Assembly (NCBI RefSeq): GCF_014359565.1
Contig: NZ_JACIZD010000001.1
Span: forward strand, 372,001-436,000
Origin: Immundisolibacter sp.
GTDB taxonomy: Bacteria; Pseudomonadota; Gammaproteobacteria; Immundisolibacterales; Immundisolibacteraceae
Length of the DNA stretch: 64,000 nt
Direction of reading: 5' to 3'
Shown here: positions 52,955 through 61,939 of the stretch, piece by piece
Layout of the letters: each line of letters begins with the position of its first letter
Numbering within the stretch: position 1 is the first letter of the stretch
Made by a program: the position numbers and the translations under genes
The notes under the pieces: model-generated
Told to the model about the DNA's origin: nothing
Databases searched by the model: none
The model's input: the letters and a program-made list of their open reading frames with translations, nothing else

Positions 52955-54511
52955 ATGACTGACGACACCCACGCCGCCTCGACCGGCGCCGACATCAAGC
53001 TGCGCCTGCGCAATCTCGTGGCGGACGACTACCCGGCCATCAAGAAGATCATGGACCGGGTCTACCCGGGCATGGGCGGCGCCTGGCCGCGCAAGAAGTA
53101 CCTGGCCATGCTCAAGACCTTTCCGGAGGGCCAGATCTGCATCGAGGACAACGGCGTGGCGGTGGCGGCGGCGTTCTCGGTGATCGTCGACTACGACAAG
53201 TTCGGCGACGAACACACCTACGACGAGATCACCGGCAACGCCTACCTGACCACGCACGACCCAAACGGCGACGTGCTGTACGGCGTGGACGTGTTCGTCG
53301 ATCCGGACTACCGCAACCTGCGTCTGGGCCGGCGCCTGTACGAGGCGCGCAAGGAGCTGTGCAAGAACCTGAACCTGCGCGCCATCATCGCCGGCGGGCG
53401 CATTCCCAACTACCGCGACTACGCCGAGCGCATGACGCCGCAGGAGTACATCGAGGCGGTGCGCCGGCGCGAGGTCTATGACCCGATCCTGAGCTTCCAG
53501 CTGGCCAACGATTTCGAGGTCAAGCGCGTGCTCAAGGGCTACCTGCCGGAGGACAAGGAATCGCAGGGCTACGCCACGCTGCTGGAGTGGTTCAACATCT
53601 ACTACGAGCCGAAGGACTCGAAGCTGTTCGGCGCGCGCAAGACGGTGGCGCGCATCGGCTGCGTGCAGTGGCAGATGCGCCAGATGCACAGCGTCGAGGA
53701 ACTGGTCAAGCAGGTCGAGTATTTCGTCGACGCGCTATCGGACTACCGCTGCGACATTGCGCTGTTTCCAGAGTTCTTCAACGCGCCGCTGATGGGCCTG
53801 GCCGAGCACCGCAATACGGCCGAGGCGATCCGCTTCCTGGCCCAGTTCACGCCACGCATCCGCGACGACATCCAGCGCCTGGCGGTCAGCTACAACATCA
53901 ACATCATCGCCGGCTCGATGCCGCTGCTCGAGGATGGCGAGCTGTACAACGTGGCCTACCTGTGCCGCCGCGATGGCTCCGTCGACACCCAGTACAAGCT
54001 GCACCCGACGCCGCACGAGAAGCGTGACTGGGCCATGGAAGGCGGCAACCGGCTGACCGCGTTCGACACCGACTTCGGGCGCATCGGCGTGCTGATCTGC
54101 TACGACGTGGAGTTCCCGGAACTGGCGCGCCTGCTCGGCGACCAGGAGATGCAGATCCTGTTCGTGCCGTTCTGGACCGACACCAAGAACGGTTACCTGC
54201 GCGTGCGCCGCTGCGCCCAGGCACGGGCCATCGAGAACGAGTGCTACGTCGCCATCGGCGGCAGCATCGGCAACCTGCCCCAGGTGGACAGCGTGGACAT
54301 CCAGTACAGCCAGACGGCGGTGTTCTCGCCGTCGGACTTCTCCTTCCCGCACGACGCCATCATGGCCGAGACCACGCCCAATACCGAGATGACGCTGATC
54401 GTCGACGTCGACCTGGACAAGCTGCAGATGCTGCAGAACGAGGGCTCGGTGCGCAATTACCTGGATCGCCGCCGCGACCTGTACCGGGTGCAGTGGCTGG
54501 GGGAGGGCTAG
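52955..54511 (+). CDS. GNAT acetyltransferase fused to a carbon-nitrogen hydrolase (nitrilase superfamily)
   Basis: This 518-residue fusion has an N-terminal GNAT domain (about 14-200; LRNLVADDYPAIKKIM, VDVFVDPDYRNLRLGRRLY) and a C-terminal nitrilase-superfamily amidohydrolase. The latter's triad is Glu273 (FPEFFNAP), Lys348 (YKLHPTPHE) and Cys382 (ICYDVEFPE). This arrangement occurs in several bacteria, and the substrate is unknown; deacylation of an acylated amine or amide is plausible. The ATG at 52955 was chosen as the first Met near the domain, with no strong ribosome site. Its stop overlaps the IS630 remnant on the other strand by four bases. Confidence 0.9.
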   Translation: MTDDTHAASTGADIKLRLRNLVADDYPAIKKIMDRVYPGMGGAWPRKKYLAMLKTFPEGQICIEDNGVAVAAAFSVIVDYDKFGDEHTYDEITGNAYLTTHDPNGDVLYGVDVFVDPDYRNLRLGRRLYEARKELCKNLNLRAIIAGGRIPNYRDYAERMTPQEYIEAVRRREVYDPILSFQLANDFEVKRVLKGYLPEDKESQGYATLLEWFNIYYEPKDSKLFGARKTVARIGCVQWQMRQMHSVEELVKQVEYFVDALSDYRCDIALFPEFFNAPLMGLAEHRNTAEAIRFLAQFTPRIRDDIQRLAVSYNINIIAGSMPLLEDGELYNVAYLCRRDGSVDTQYKLHPTPHEKRDWAMEGGNRLTAFDTDFGRIGVLICYDVEFPELARLLGDQEMQILFVPFWTDTKNGYLRVRRCAQARAIENECYVAIGGSIGNLPQVDSVDIQYSQTAVFSPSDFSFPHDAIMAETTPNTEMTLIVDVDLDKLQMLQNEGSVRNYLDRRRDLYRVQWLGEG

Positions 54512-54765
54512 AGTCCAGTCCCGTCAATACGTGAGCAAGGTTGACGCAGCTTTTCGAGGATGGAATCAGCAGTGCCGGTCCAGCGAAACGGCCGGCAGTT
54601 CGTGTTGCAGGCCGTGACGAAGTGGTCGATGCGCTGCACGAGTCGTTTGAGGCCGGTGAAGGATCCGCGCCGAATGGCTTTGTCGGTGATCAGCGCGAAG
54701 AAGCGCTCAGCCTGATGGGGCCATGAACTGCAGGAGAAATTGGCTGTGTAGCTGACAGGAATAAA
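54508..54765 (-). mobile_element. IS630-family transposase C-terminal remnant
   Basis: The minus-strand frame SSWPHQAERFFALITDKAIR, RPFRWTGTADSILEKL and RIDGTGL matches the end of IS630-type DDE transposases (SWLNQVERFF..PFVWTKTADEIL..ISGTGH). The N-terminal half and the DDE core are missing, and no terminal inverted repeat was found. It shows that an insertion sequence once lay between the nitrilase fusion and the Mrr gene. Confidence 0.8.
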
Positions 54766-54813
54766 TCGGCAATCCGGGCGGTGCCTGCGGGTCAAGCGCC
54801 GGGACTGGCAGCA

Positions 54814-55746
54814 TCAGGATGCTTCGTCCTCAAAATAATCGCTGTCGATCTTCGGAATCCTGACCGTGCGTGAGCTGATGCCGACCTCGTGGTCGATCAT
54901 CAGGCCGGCCAGGCGCGCGCCGTCGATCAGCACGATGCCCTCCACGGATCTTGCAAAGTCCACGGCCTGCGACGAGTACGTTGATGTGGTGATGAACACG
55001 CCCTTTTTCGCCTTCTGCCCGGCGAGCGCTCCGTAGAAAGCCTGCAGATCAGGGCGGCCCACGCAGGCCTGCCAGCGCTTGGCCTGGACGTACACCTTCT
55101 CCAACCCGAGGCGGTCAAGCGAGATGATCCCGTCAATTCCCGCGTCGCCGGAGCCGCCCACGCGCTGCAGGTCCGCTCGGTTCGCGCCGTAGCCCATGCG
55201 GTGCAGCAGATCAAGAACGATGGTTTCGAAGAAGGCCGGCGACACGTTGGCCAGCAGCTCAAGCAGCTCCGATTCGGCCGATTGGCGCAGTTCCAGCAAT
55301 GCCTGACCGAGCCGGTCGTCGGGGCTTGCTACCGACTCGCAGTGCAGTGGCGCACAGGTCGGTAACGGCGGCTGGACCAGCGCAGGGCCATTCGATTGCC
55401 GCAGCTTGACGTCGGGGTATCCCGTCGCCAGCTGCTGGGCCAGTTCCGCCGTGAACGGACCGGGATGCTCCGCAGCGAACCTGAGCCCTTCGGGCGTGGC
55501 CTTCCAGATACCTCGCCGTGGGCTGCCCGATAGCCCGGCCCGTTTCAGCCTGTCGTGCGCCCATCCAGCGCGGTTTTTGTACATGAGCTGCGCGCCGCTT
55601 GGCAGCGGTTGCTGCCGATCTTCCTCGGTGAGTCGAAGTGCGTCTGCGGCGGCCTCATGCGCTTGCCGGGCAGGTACGCCATCGGGGTGCTGCACCAGGT
55701 AGCGCAGTACCGGCTCGATGAACTGGTCGTATGTCGGGACAGCCAT
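54814..55746 (-). CDS. Mrr-type restriction endonuclease
   Basis: This 310-residue protein has an N-terminal winged-helix Mrr_N domain (AVPTYDQFIEPVLRYLVQHP, GWAHDRLKRAGLSGSPRRGIW) and a C-terminal PD-(D/E)XK Mrr nuclease (FFETIVLDLLHRMGYG, GGSGDAGIDGII, VYVQAKRW). The Asp of GDAGIDG and the Gln-x-Lys of QAK are the catalytic set. Mrr enzymes cut modified DNA. The ATG at 55746 starts the family N-terminus; a TTG three codons upstream is possible. It lies near the phosphorothioation cluster but in a separate transcription unit. Confidence 0.92.
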   Translation of the reverse strand: MAVPTYDQFIEPVLRYLVQHPDGVPARQAHEAAADALRLTEEDRQQPLPSGAQLMYKNRAGWAHDRLKRAGLSGSPRRGIWKATPEGLRFAAEHPGPFTAELAQQLATGYPDVKLRQSNGPALVQPPLPTCAPLHCESVASPDDRLGQALLELRQSAESELLELLANVSPAFFETIVLDLLHRMGYGANRADLQRVGGSGDAGIDGIISLDRLGLEKVYVQAKRWQACVGRPDLQAFYGALAGQKAKKGVFITTSTYSSQAVDFARSVEGIVLIDGARLAGLMIDHEVGISSRTVRIPKIDSDYFEDEAS

Positions 55747-55832
55747 ATGCAACAACGTACAAAACGGACCGACCCCGAATTTAACCCACTATTTGCCGGA
55801 CACCTTGCCGCGCCTGCGGCGGCCAAAATCCC

Positions 55833-56537
55833 TCACTCCGCCGGCGGCAGCCCGTACCCCAGCATGCGCCGCCGCTTGATGTCCTCGTAGAAGCTTTCGA
55901 TGCCTTCCTCGCGCAGGCAGTGGCCGAGCGTGGAGCGCGGGATGCCGCCCAGCACGTGGCGGCCGTCGGCCACCAGCGCCGGTATGCGCAGGATGCCGTA
56001 GCGGGCGGCGCGCTCGATGTCCGCCGCCAGCAGGCTGCGGGCGTGTTCGCCGAACACGTCGTGCTGCCAGCGCTCGCCGTCCAGGCCGATGTCCTCGGCG
56101 CAGCTGCGCAGCACATCGTAGTCGGCGATGTTCCGGCACTCGGTCAGGTGCGCACGCTGCACGCGATCGAAAAAGTCCCAGTGCGCGCGCTGGCCGCCCT
56201 GCATTTCGGCCGCCTTGGCGCCCAGCTGGTTCGGCAGCGAGTAGGGGTAGTCGAAATCGCGCGTCATCATCAGCTCGCAGTCGATGCGCGGGTCCGGCTC
56301 GAAGGCGCGCGCGTCGGCCCAGTGCACCATCACCACGTCGCGCTTGGCCTCGCGCTTGTCGGCGTAGAGCTGGCGGTTGAACAGCATCGGCGACACCGCC
56401 AGCGGGTAGCAGCGCTGCACCATCTGCACGTCCGGATGCGCGGCGGCGAACGCGCGCAGGCGCTCGGAGGCCTTGTAGCACCAGGCCGAAAGGCAGTCGT
56501 GAAAGAACTCGATGACGATCGGGTGGCTGTCGGTCAT
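55833..56537 (-). CDS. DsbA-family (FrnE-like) thioredoxin-fold protein
   Basis: This 234-residue cytoplasmic protein has a thioredoxin fold with inserted helical domain: VIEFFHDCLSAWCYKASERL, a middle helical region, and RYGILRIPALVADGRHVLGG. The usual CPWC is replaced by Cys15-x4-Cys20, so redox activity, if any, would be unusual; 2-hydroxychromene-2-carboxylate isomerase-like proteins share this fold. The ATG at 56537 follows GAGGAG. The 176 bp between it and the dnd cluster hold no gene. Confidence 0.8.
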   Translation of the reverse strand: MTDSHPIVIEFFHDCLSAWCYKASERLRAFAAAHPDVQMVQRCYPLAVSPMLFNRQLYADKREAKRDVVMVHWADARAFEPDPRIDCELMMTRDFDYPYSLPNQLGAKAAEMQGGQRAHWDFFDRVQRAHLTECRNIADYDVLRSCAEDIGLDGERWQHDVFGEHARSLLAADIERAARYGILRIPALVADGRHVLGGIPRSTLGHCLREEGIESFYEDIKRRRMLGYGLPPAE

Positions 56538-56713
56538 GGCGGCTCTCCTCGTTGTGGTGGTGGCTTGCAGTGTCGCGCCGGTGGGTGCGGCGCTCAAGCG
56601 CACCGCAGCGCGCAACCCTAAGACGAATCTAGGTCAACCCACCGCGCAGACGACGGTTTCCAGGCCCCGACTCCGGACTAGGTGCAGCAGCTTTTGAGTT
56701 TCCTTATGGAGAC

Positions 56714-58252
56714 TTAGCCCCAACCAGCTACCCGCCGAGGGGATGGATCGGCACTGAGTTTGACCCAGGCCTGTCCCTTCTCCAGCACCGCGAGGTTCGC
56801 CGTCGGCCCAATAATGCGCCGAACCGCCTGAGCGTTTGCATTAGTACGAAATGCCGCCACCAAGCCCATCTCGTCGAGAAACTCGTCATCCTCACCGGAA
56901 AAGTCGTCCGGGCCTTGCGAGATCAGCATCAACGCTCCGCCCTTCGAGCGACTGAGCCGCACGAGTCCTGAAAGCCCGGGCAACTTCGCTCCGAGGATGC
57001 GGTGCGCCTCGTCAATTACGCACAGCACTCGCAGGGCACGATTACCCTCAGAATCTGTCGGTGCGTCGGCAAGACTATTAAGATACCGGTCTAAGGCATC
57101 GGTAATCAAAGTGACCACAGACACCTTCACCAAATCGGGCAGGTCAGCCGTCAGGCGGATGATCCATGAACGCCGGAAGAACTCGGCTGGTGGCAGGTCA
57201 GGCGTGAAGAGTTCAAAGCGACAGAGATCAGCCAATGTCGTGGTGGCGCCATCATCCTGCTTGCCTTGCGCTGCATAGATCGCTTTCAGCGCGTCGCGCA
57301 CATCGCTCAACCGGCATGGCGTTTTAGTTCGTAATGCCTGCTCCGCGGCATCTCCAACCAATCCCTTTTGCAAGGGACCAAAGCCACTTCCCTTGAGAGT
57401 AGCGAGGCTGTCACGCAAGCGCTGCGCGGCCAGTGCAACGTCGGTTTGCGTGCGCTCAGCAAGTGCAAGCACATCCAATGGAATGGGTTGGTGAGGTGGC
57501 GCTAGCACAGTCGCCCCAAACGCCTGATCCAGCGCGTTGTGGCTGTCATTCATGTCGCCTTTGAAGTCGAAGGCAATCAAGGACACAGGCGTCTGCTTGC
57601 GGATCGCGCGCAGCATATATGCGGCAGTGCGCGTCTTGCCGCTGCCTACCGCGCCCATGACCGCAGCGTGGGGGCTGTTACCTGGTGCATTAAGCGGCCA
57701 TACAACGCGCTCACCGGTCATAACGTCTGCGGCGATCTCGCCGAACGGCACGGCGATAGCTGTAGGCGAAAGTCCTTCAGACTGTCCATCTTCGCCACCG
57801 ACGTGCTCAGCTGCCGGTCCCTCTGGCAGCGCTGCCTGCGCCACGGCGCGCCAAAACTCGCCTTGATCGCCCGATGCTTCGTTCATAGTCGCGGCAAGCA
57901 CGCCAAGGCCACGCGCCCAATGAGCTGCCACCCATCCCTGAAATTGGCGTAAGTTCTGTGGCGGCTCCCCGGCGTACTCAATGATCAGCGACACCCAAGC
58001 AGCCAAATCCACACCCGTACCAAACAGTGTGTCGCCCTTAATTCCACGACCAACATCGCCCTGTGTTTCTTCTGGGGGCTCCGAAATCGCAAGCGATCTG
58101 GCGATAGCCAAACGTGCCGGCACGTTGAACGCACCAAAACCAAGAGCATCTTTCAGACGCTTCGCCTGATCGTCGGCAATTGCGGTTGTACGAAACGACG
58201 CGGTGGCAATCTCATCGAGCCCGATTGCAGGAGAATTGGACTCACCGTTCAT
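56714..58252 (-). CDS. DndE domain fused to a HerA/FtsK-like ATPase
   Basis: This 512-residue fusion begins with a DndE-like helical domain (about 18-120: FRTTAIADDQAKRLKDALGF, ARSLAISEPP, GRGIKGDTLFG). It continues with a HerA/FtsK-type ATPase: Walker A GAVGSGKTR (200-208), Walker B VLCVIDEAH and a late ISQGPDDFSGEDDEF sensor region. DndE binds nicked DNA in phosphorothioation; a motor attached to it is not part of the classical four-gene set. It follows dndD by two bases on the same strand. The reading is clear for both domains; the function of the fusion is inferred. Confidence 0.85.
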   Translation of the reverse strand: MNGESNSPAIGLDEIATASFRTTAIADDQAKRLKDALGFGAFNVPARLAIARSLAISEPPEETQGDVGRGIKGDTLFGTGVDLAAWVSLIIEYAGEPPQNLRQFQGWVAAHWARGLGVLAATMNEASGDQGEFWRAVAQAALPEGPAAEHVGGEDGQSEGLSPTAIAVPFGEIAADVMTGERVVWPLNAPGNSPHAAVMGAVGSGKTRTAAYMLRAIRKQTPVSLIAFDFKGDMNDSHNALDQAFGATVLAPPHQPIPLDVLALAERTQTDVALAAQRLRDSLATLKGSGFGPLQKGLVGDAAEQALRTKTPCRLSDVRDALKAIYAAQGKQDDGATTTLADLCRFELFTPDLPPAEFFRRSWIIRLTADLPDLVKVSVVTLITDALDRYLNSLADAPTDSEGNRALRVLCVIDEAHRILGAKLPGLSGLVRLSRSKGGALMLISQGPDDFSGEDDEFLDEMGLVAAFRTNANAQAVRRIIGPTANLAVLEKGQAWVKLSADPSPRRVAGWG

Positions 58253-58254
58253 TT

Positions 58255-60336
58255 TTAAATCCCCTGTCCCGGAAAATAGCCCTCAACCGGCCAGCTCAAA
58301 CCAATATCGCCATTTGTGCTGTTTTCGATCCGACACGCTTTAAGCACACGCGACCGTATGGCATCCAGATATGGACCCACGACCTCTGTGTTGGTCGAAA
58401 TCAATATCACCTGACCATCCCGTCGTACCAGATGACGAAGCACGTTCAGGCGATGTTCTTGGTCCAGCCTGCCTAAGGGGGTATCAATCACTAGAGGAAA
58501 TACGCGGCCCGAAACATGGGCAATGGACCAAAACAACGCCTGAGTAAAAATCTGCTTCTCGCCAGCGGAAAGGTCGAATTCTCGCAGATTTCGTCCATTA
58601 GGCGCGAGCAGCATAACTTGCCCGTCATTGGTGATTTCGACACGGCTGAGATAATCATCGCGGTGTGCCATCGCCGTTACTGCACGCGTCATTGCTGATG
58701 CAATGGCCTGCGCCTGGATCGGCCAAGCATCGGAAGCCAGATCGTCCAACATCAAAGCAACCTCCTCAGCGCGCTTGGCGAGCCGCGCCGGCCGCGCTGA
58801 CTGATCAAGCTGCCCAGTTAACCGCCCCAGCTCCTTACGCTTCTGTTCAAGATCGGCGTTGCGCGACGCGATTAAGCTGCTTTTCTCGCCACGCTCCTCG
58901 CTCAGCGCACGGATAACTTTATTGAGTTCGGCGATACGCACACGTTTCTCTTCTAGCTGCGGCGCTGTTACCTCCGACGCTTGGATGGTCGCGTTAATGT
59001 TGCGTAGTGCTGCCGCGGCTCGTGCCATCGATCCAAGCAACGATGACACCGTGCCAACTGTGACCTTTGCGGCCTGATCAAGCCGCGCCAGTACACGTTC
59101 GCCCATTGCTCCTTGCGCGTGCATGTGCCTGAATGACTCCGCAGCATCATCCGGCGCTGGATGCCAGAGTCGGTCGAGTGCACGGCGCACCGCCTCTCTC
59201 ACCCATTCACCCTGCTCAGGCACCAGCGGCGGCACGATAGTAGTAAGCTCGTGCTCTATTCCCGCAATGACGTGCTCGATCCGCCCCTGCCCTTCCTTGG
59301 CCGAGGCCAGCCATTGCGCGAGCCGCTGCTCGCGCGTCAATCGTTCAGCGAGCTGAGTCCGTAGCCCGCCACCGGACAAGGCGAGTGGCAAGTCGCCGCT
59401 GGCGATCTGGAAAAGTTTTTCCTTGGCGATGTCGTAGGCCTTTTCCTGATCGGCGCGTTCCTTGATCAACTCTTCAAGTTGAGCACGAGTTCCGGTTCCA
59501 TAACCAGCCAGTTCACGTGTGAGCGCATCTCGTTCTGCTTCGGCATTCGCAAGGCCTGGGGAAATCTGGTCGAGACGTTGTATAGCATTCTCAACTTCTA
59601 CCGCCAGCCCCGCGATTGTAGATTCCAGCGCGGTCACCGCATCGGTATTCACACCGCGCGGTACGTCGCTGCGCCGCCGGGTTGCGTAGTCGCGCAGGCT
59701 CTTGCTCAAGGTACGGAGCCAAATGAGACCAAGCAGGCCTTCAATCCCATCGCGTACCTGAACAGCCATGTCGCGTTCGGCATATACGGAGGCCGCTTCG
59801 CCATCGAAAAGAAAGAAGCCGGCCAAAGACGCTGGCATGAAGGTGCGAGCGATCCAATCGCGATACCACCCTTGCGGGTCGGCCTCGGCTGGCCCGGGAC
59901 CGATCACTTCGCGGGCCAATCCCTTCATGATTCGGACGGTTTCGGCACCTTCACCGGGGCGCAGACGACCAGCATCTGTGAAATGCCATATACGCTCAAT
60001 GACGATCGGCTCGCCGGTTTGGTCCTGAAAGGTGAGCACGATCTGGCATGAACGCCTGCCGGCGCGAATTGCGTGCCCATTCAGCGCACGTTCGATGAAA
60101 GCGCGAAATGATTGCCCTCTGTTTTGTTCATCGGCGGCCGCCGCGGCGCGCGAGATGAGGGGCAAACCGTAGGCGCCGTAAAGCCCCAGGGCGATTGCTT
60201 CGAAAAGTGTCGTTTTTCCAAAGCCGTTCTGGCCGCCGATCAGGATGACATTACGGTCGCCGTCCGGCTCCGGGAAATCGAAGCGGGCTGCCTCATAAGC
60301 CTTCCAGTCACGTAGAGAAACAGAGCGAAGGTGCAT
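58255..60336 (-). CDS. dndD: DNA phosphorothioation ATPase DndD (SMC/RecF-like)
   Basis: This 693-residue SMC-like ATPase has Walker A GGQNGFGKTT (34-43) in a RecF-type start (MHLRSVSLRDWKAYEAARF) and long coiled coils (about 230-320 and 430-520). The C-terminal signature LSAGEKQIFTQAL and Walker B LVIDTPLGRLDQEHR follow. DndD powers DNA structural changes during sulfur insertion by DndC. It overlaps the upstream small gene by one base and is coupled with the DndE-HerA gene. Confidence 0.93.
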   Translation of the reverse strand: MHLRSVSLRDWKAYEAARFDFPEPDGDRNVILIGGQNGFGKTTLFEAIALGLYGAYGLPLISRAAAAADEQNRGQSFRAFIERALNGHAIRAGRRSCQIVLTFQDQTGEPIVIERIWHFTDAGRLRPGEGAETVRIMKGLAREVIGPGPAEADPQGWYRDWIARTFMPASLAGFFLFDGEAASVYAERDMAVQVRDGIEGLLGLIWLRTLSKSLRDYATRRRSDVPRGVNTDAVTALESTIAGLAVEVENAIQRLDQISPGLANAEAERDALTRELAGYGTGTRAQLEELIKERADQEKAYDIAKEKLFQIASGDLPLALSGGGLRTQLAERLTREQRLAQWLASAKEGQGRIEHVIAGIEHELTTIVPPLVPEQGEWVREAVRRALDRLWHPAPDDAAESFRHMHAQGAMGERVLARLDQAAKVTVGTVSSLLGSMARAAAALRNINATIQASEVTAPQLEEKRVRIAELNKVIRALSEERGEKSSLIASRNADLEQKRKELGRLTGQLDQSARPARLAKRAEEVALMLDDLASDAWPIQAQAIASAMTRAVTAMAHRDDYLSRVEITNDGQVMLLAPNGRNLREFDLSAGEKQIFTQALFWSIAHVSGRVFPLVIDTPLGRLDQEHRLNVLRHLVRRDGQVILISTNTEVVGPYLDAIRSRVLKACRIENSTNGDIGLSWPVEGYFPGQGI

Positions 60337-60539
60337 TAGTCGTGCGCCCCAACGTCGGCGTCCAGCACCTCGTCAAAGGCCTGCCACAATCCATGGCGCC
60401 GTTGCATGGTGCTTTTATCGATAACCTCTTCGATAAGGCGCTGCAAGTCGCCAACTGGCAGTCCGATTTTGCGGCAATGATTTTCGATCAACCGCCTGCC
60501 GTCTTCCTGATCAAATAGCACAACTATGTCGCGTGGCAT
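60336..60539 (-). CDS. DNA-modification-system-associated small protein
   Basis: This 67-residue acidic protein (VVLFDQEDGRRLIENHCRKI, GDLQRLIEEVIDKS) sits between dndC and dndD with GGGAGGGG upstream of the ATG. Small proteins of this kind recur in phosphorothioation and related modification loci. Its role is unknown; it may be an adaptor for DndD. Its stop overlaps the dndD start (TAATG). Confidence 0.8.
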   Translation of the reverse strand: MPRDIVVLFDQEDGRRLIENHCRKIGLPVGDLQRLIEEVIDKSTMQRRHGLWQAFDEVLDADVGAHD

Positions 60540-60564
60540 TTGCTACCCCTCCCTGAAGCGTGAA

Positions 60565-61710
60565 TTACAGTGCGCACGCTTCCGCGGCCCACAGTGCGCC
60601 CTGTGCGGCATCGTCTGCCCAGATTGTTTTGATCCGGGCAATCTCGTCTGGGCTGATCAGTTGCCGACCTACCGCAGCCTGCAGGTCGAGTAAACGGTCA
60701 AATATCTCTTCCCGCGCCTGCAGGGTGAACGGCCCCGGTACGAACACGCCTTCCGCGGTTACCGTGATCCGTCCGTCACGCCGTCGCGCCATGCGCCGGT
60801 GTGGATCATTGCGGATTGAGACGAGCCAATCGCGAAAGGCAATGAGCGGTCCGAACTCAGCAAACCCAGCTTCGACAAAACCTTCGAGACTGCGATCCTT
60901 CTCAACCACGGTGCAGGTCCAACAACCGAAGCGGGACGACGAAGTGCCGCAGGAGGGAGCATCCGATTTTTGCGTGACAACAGGACATTCGCCACCACCA
61001 GCATCGCGATAAAGCTTGATCAGTGCCGTGTGGCTTCCACCCCAGGGCGGCATCGTTGCGCCCAGGAACTCCCAAATGTCGTCGGTAGAAAGATCCACGA
61101 TGGGTCGGTAGACCATGCAACCCGGCAAGTCGTTGTGGCGGTTGAGTCTTTGGCCATTGTCGTAGCGCGCGACGCTGCCGGCGCGGGTGGCAGATTCGTC
61201 CCGCCGAACCCCCAGCAGAAGAATGACTTCGCCCGACACGGTGACTTGATCGCGGATGTATCGACTAGTGGGCTGAATCTTCATGCGATCCGTACACCAG
61301 CGAAACGTCCGATTCGGCGATGGATAGCCCCGACCGATCAGGTTTACCCAGAATGTGGCGTCCGGATCCGGGCGGGAGGTCACGACATGCACGGGCAGGC
61401 GCCATGCATCTGCTGCCCGACGTAACTCATCCTGCACGGTGTCGATGTGCCCCATTACCAGCGGGCTTTCCACCAGCGTGTCGTTCGAAATGACATGCAC
61501 TTCACGCCGCCGGTCCTCCGGCGCGAGTGACAGCAGTAGTTCAAATACCAGATGGAGTACGACCGTGCTGTCCTTGCCACCCGAGTAGCCGACGATCCAT
61601 GGATCCTGGTGGGGGGCCAAGTACTCGTCACGCAGGTCAGCACGGATGGAAGCAAGCGCCTTGTCCAGTACAGGATCGAGCGGTTGAGGTGGTGAGAAAG
61701 GGTCAGTCAT
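60565..61710 (-). CDS. dndC: DNA phosphorothioation sulfurtransferase DndC
   Basis: This 381-residue PAPS-reductase-like protein has the PP-loop YSGGKDSTV (42-50) for ATP and a 4Fe-4S cysteine set in RWCTDRMK and SCGTSSSRFGCWTC. DndC activates the DNA backbone and inserts sulfur supplied by a cysteine desulfurase. The ATG at 61710 was chosen because the homologous part starts at MTDPFSPP; longer frames upstream are non-coding in style. It is the first gene of the minus-strand cluster; the 229 bp to the divergent amidohydrolase hold its promoter but no dndB or dndA. Confidence 0.93.
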   Translation of the reverse strand: MTDPFSPPQPLDPVLDKALASIRADLRDEYLAPHQDPWIVGYSGGKDSTVVLHLVFELLLSLAPEDRRREVHVISNDTLVESPLVMGHIDTVQDELRRAADAWRLPVHVVTSRPDPDATFWVNLIGRGYPSPNRTFRWCTDRMKIQPTSRYIRDQVTVSGEVILLLGVRRDESATRAGSVARYDNGQRLNRHNDLPGCMVYRPIVDLSTDDIWEFLGATMPPWGGSHTALIKLYRDAGGGECPVVTQKSDAPSCGTSSSRFGCWTCTVVEKDRSLEGFVEAGFAEFGPLIAFRDWLVSIRNDPHRRMARRRDGRITVTAEGVFVPGPFTLQAREEIFDRLLDLQAAVGRQLISPDEIARIKTIWADDAAQGALWAAEACAL

Positions 61711-61939
61711 GGTGCGGCGATCATCGCGGAGGCTGAAGGTGGGCGCAAGCACATACTCGCTACTTGAACGGTGATTCGCTGCGGAGCCTATCAGAGCATG
61801 TGTGCACGACGCTCCAAATTCAAGCGCCTTGACCGCCCGGTCGGCGGGCGGAATGATGGCCGCTGGCCCGCCGCTACACGGATGCGCCGGCTCGCCCCAC
61901 CGTACCGACATACCAACATACCGGCGAGGAGAAACCCCC

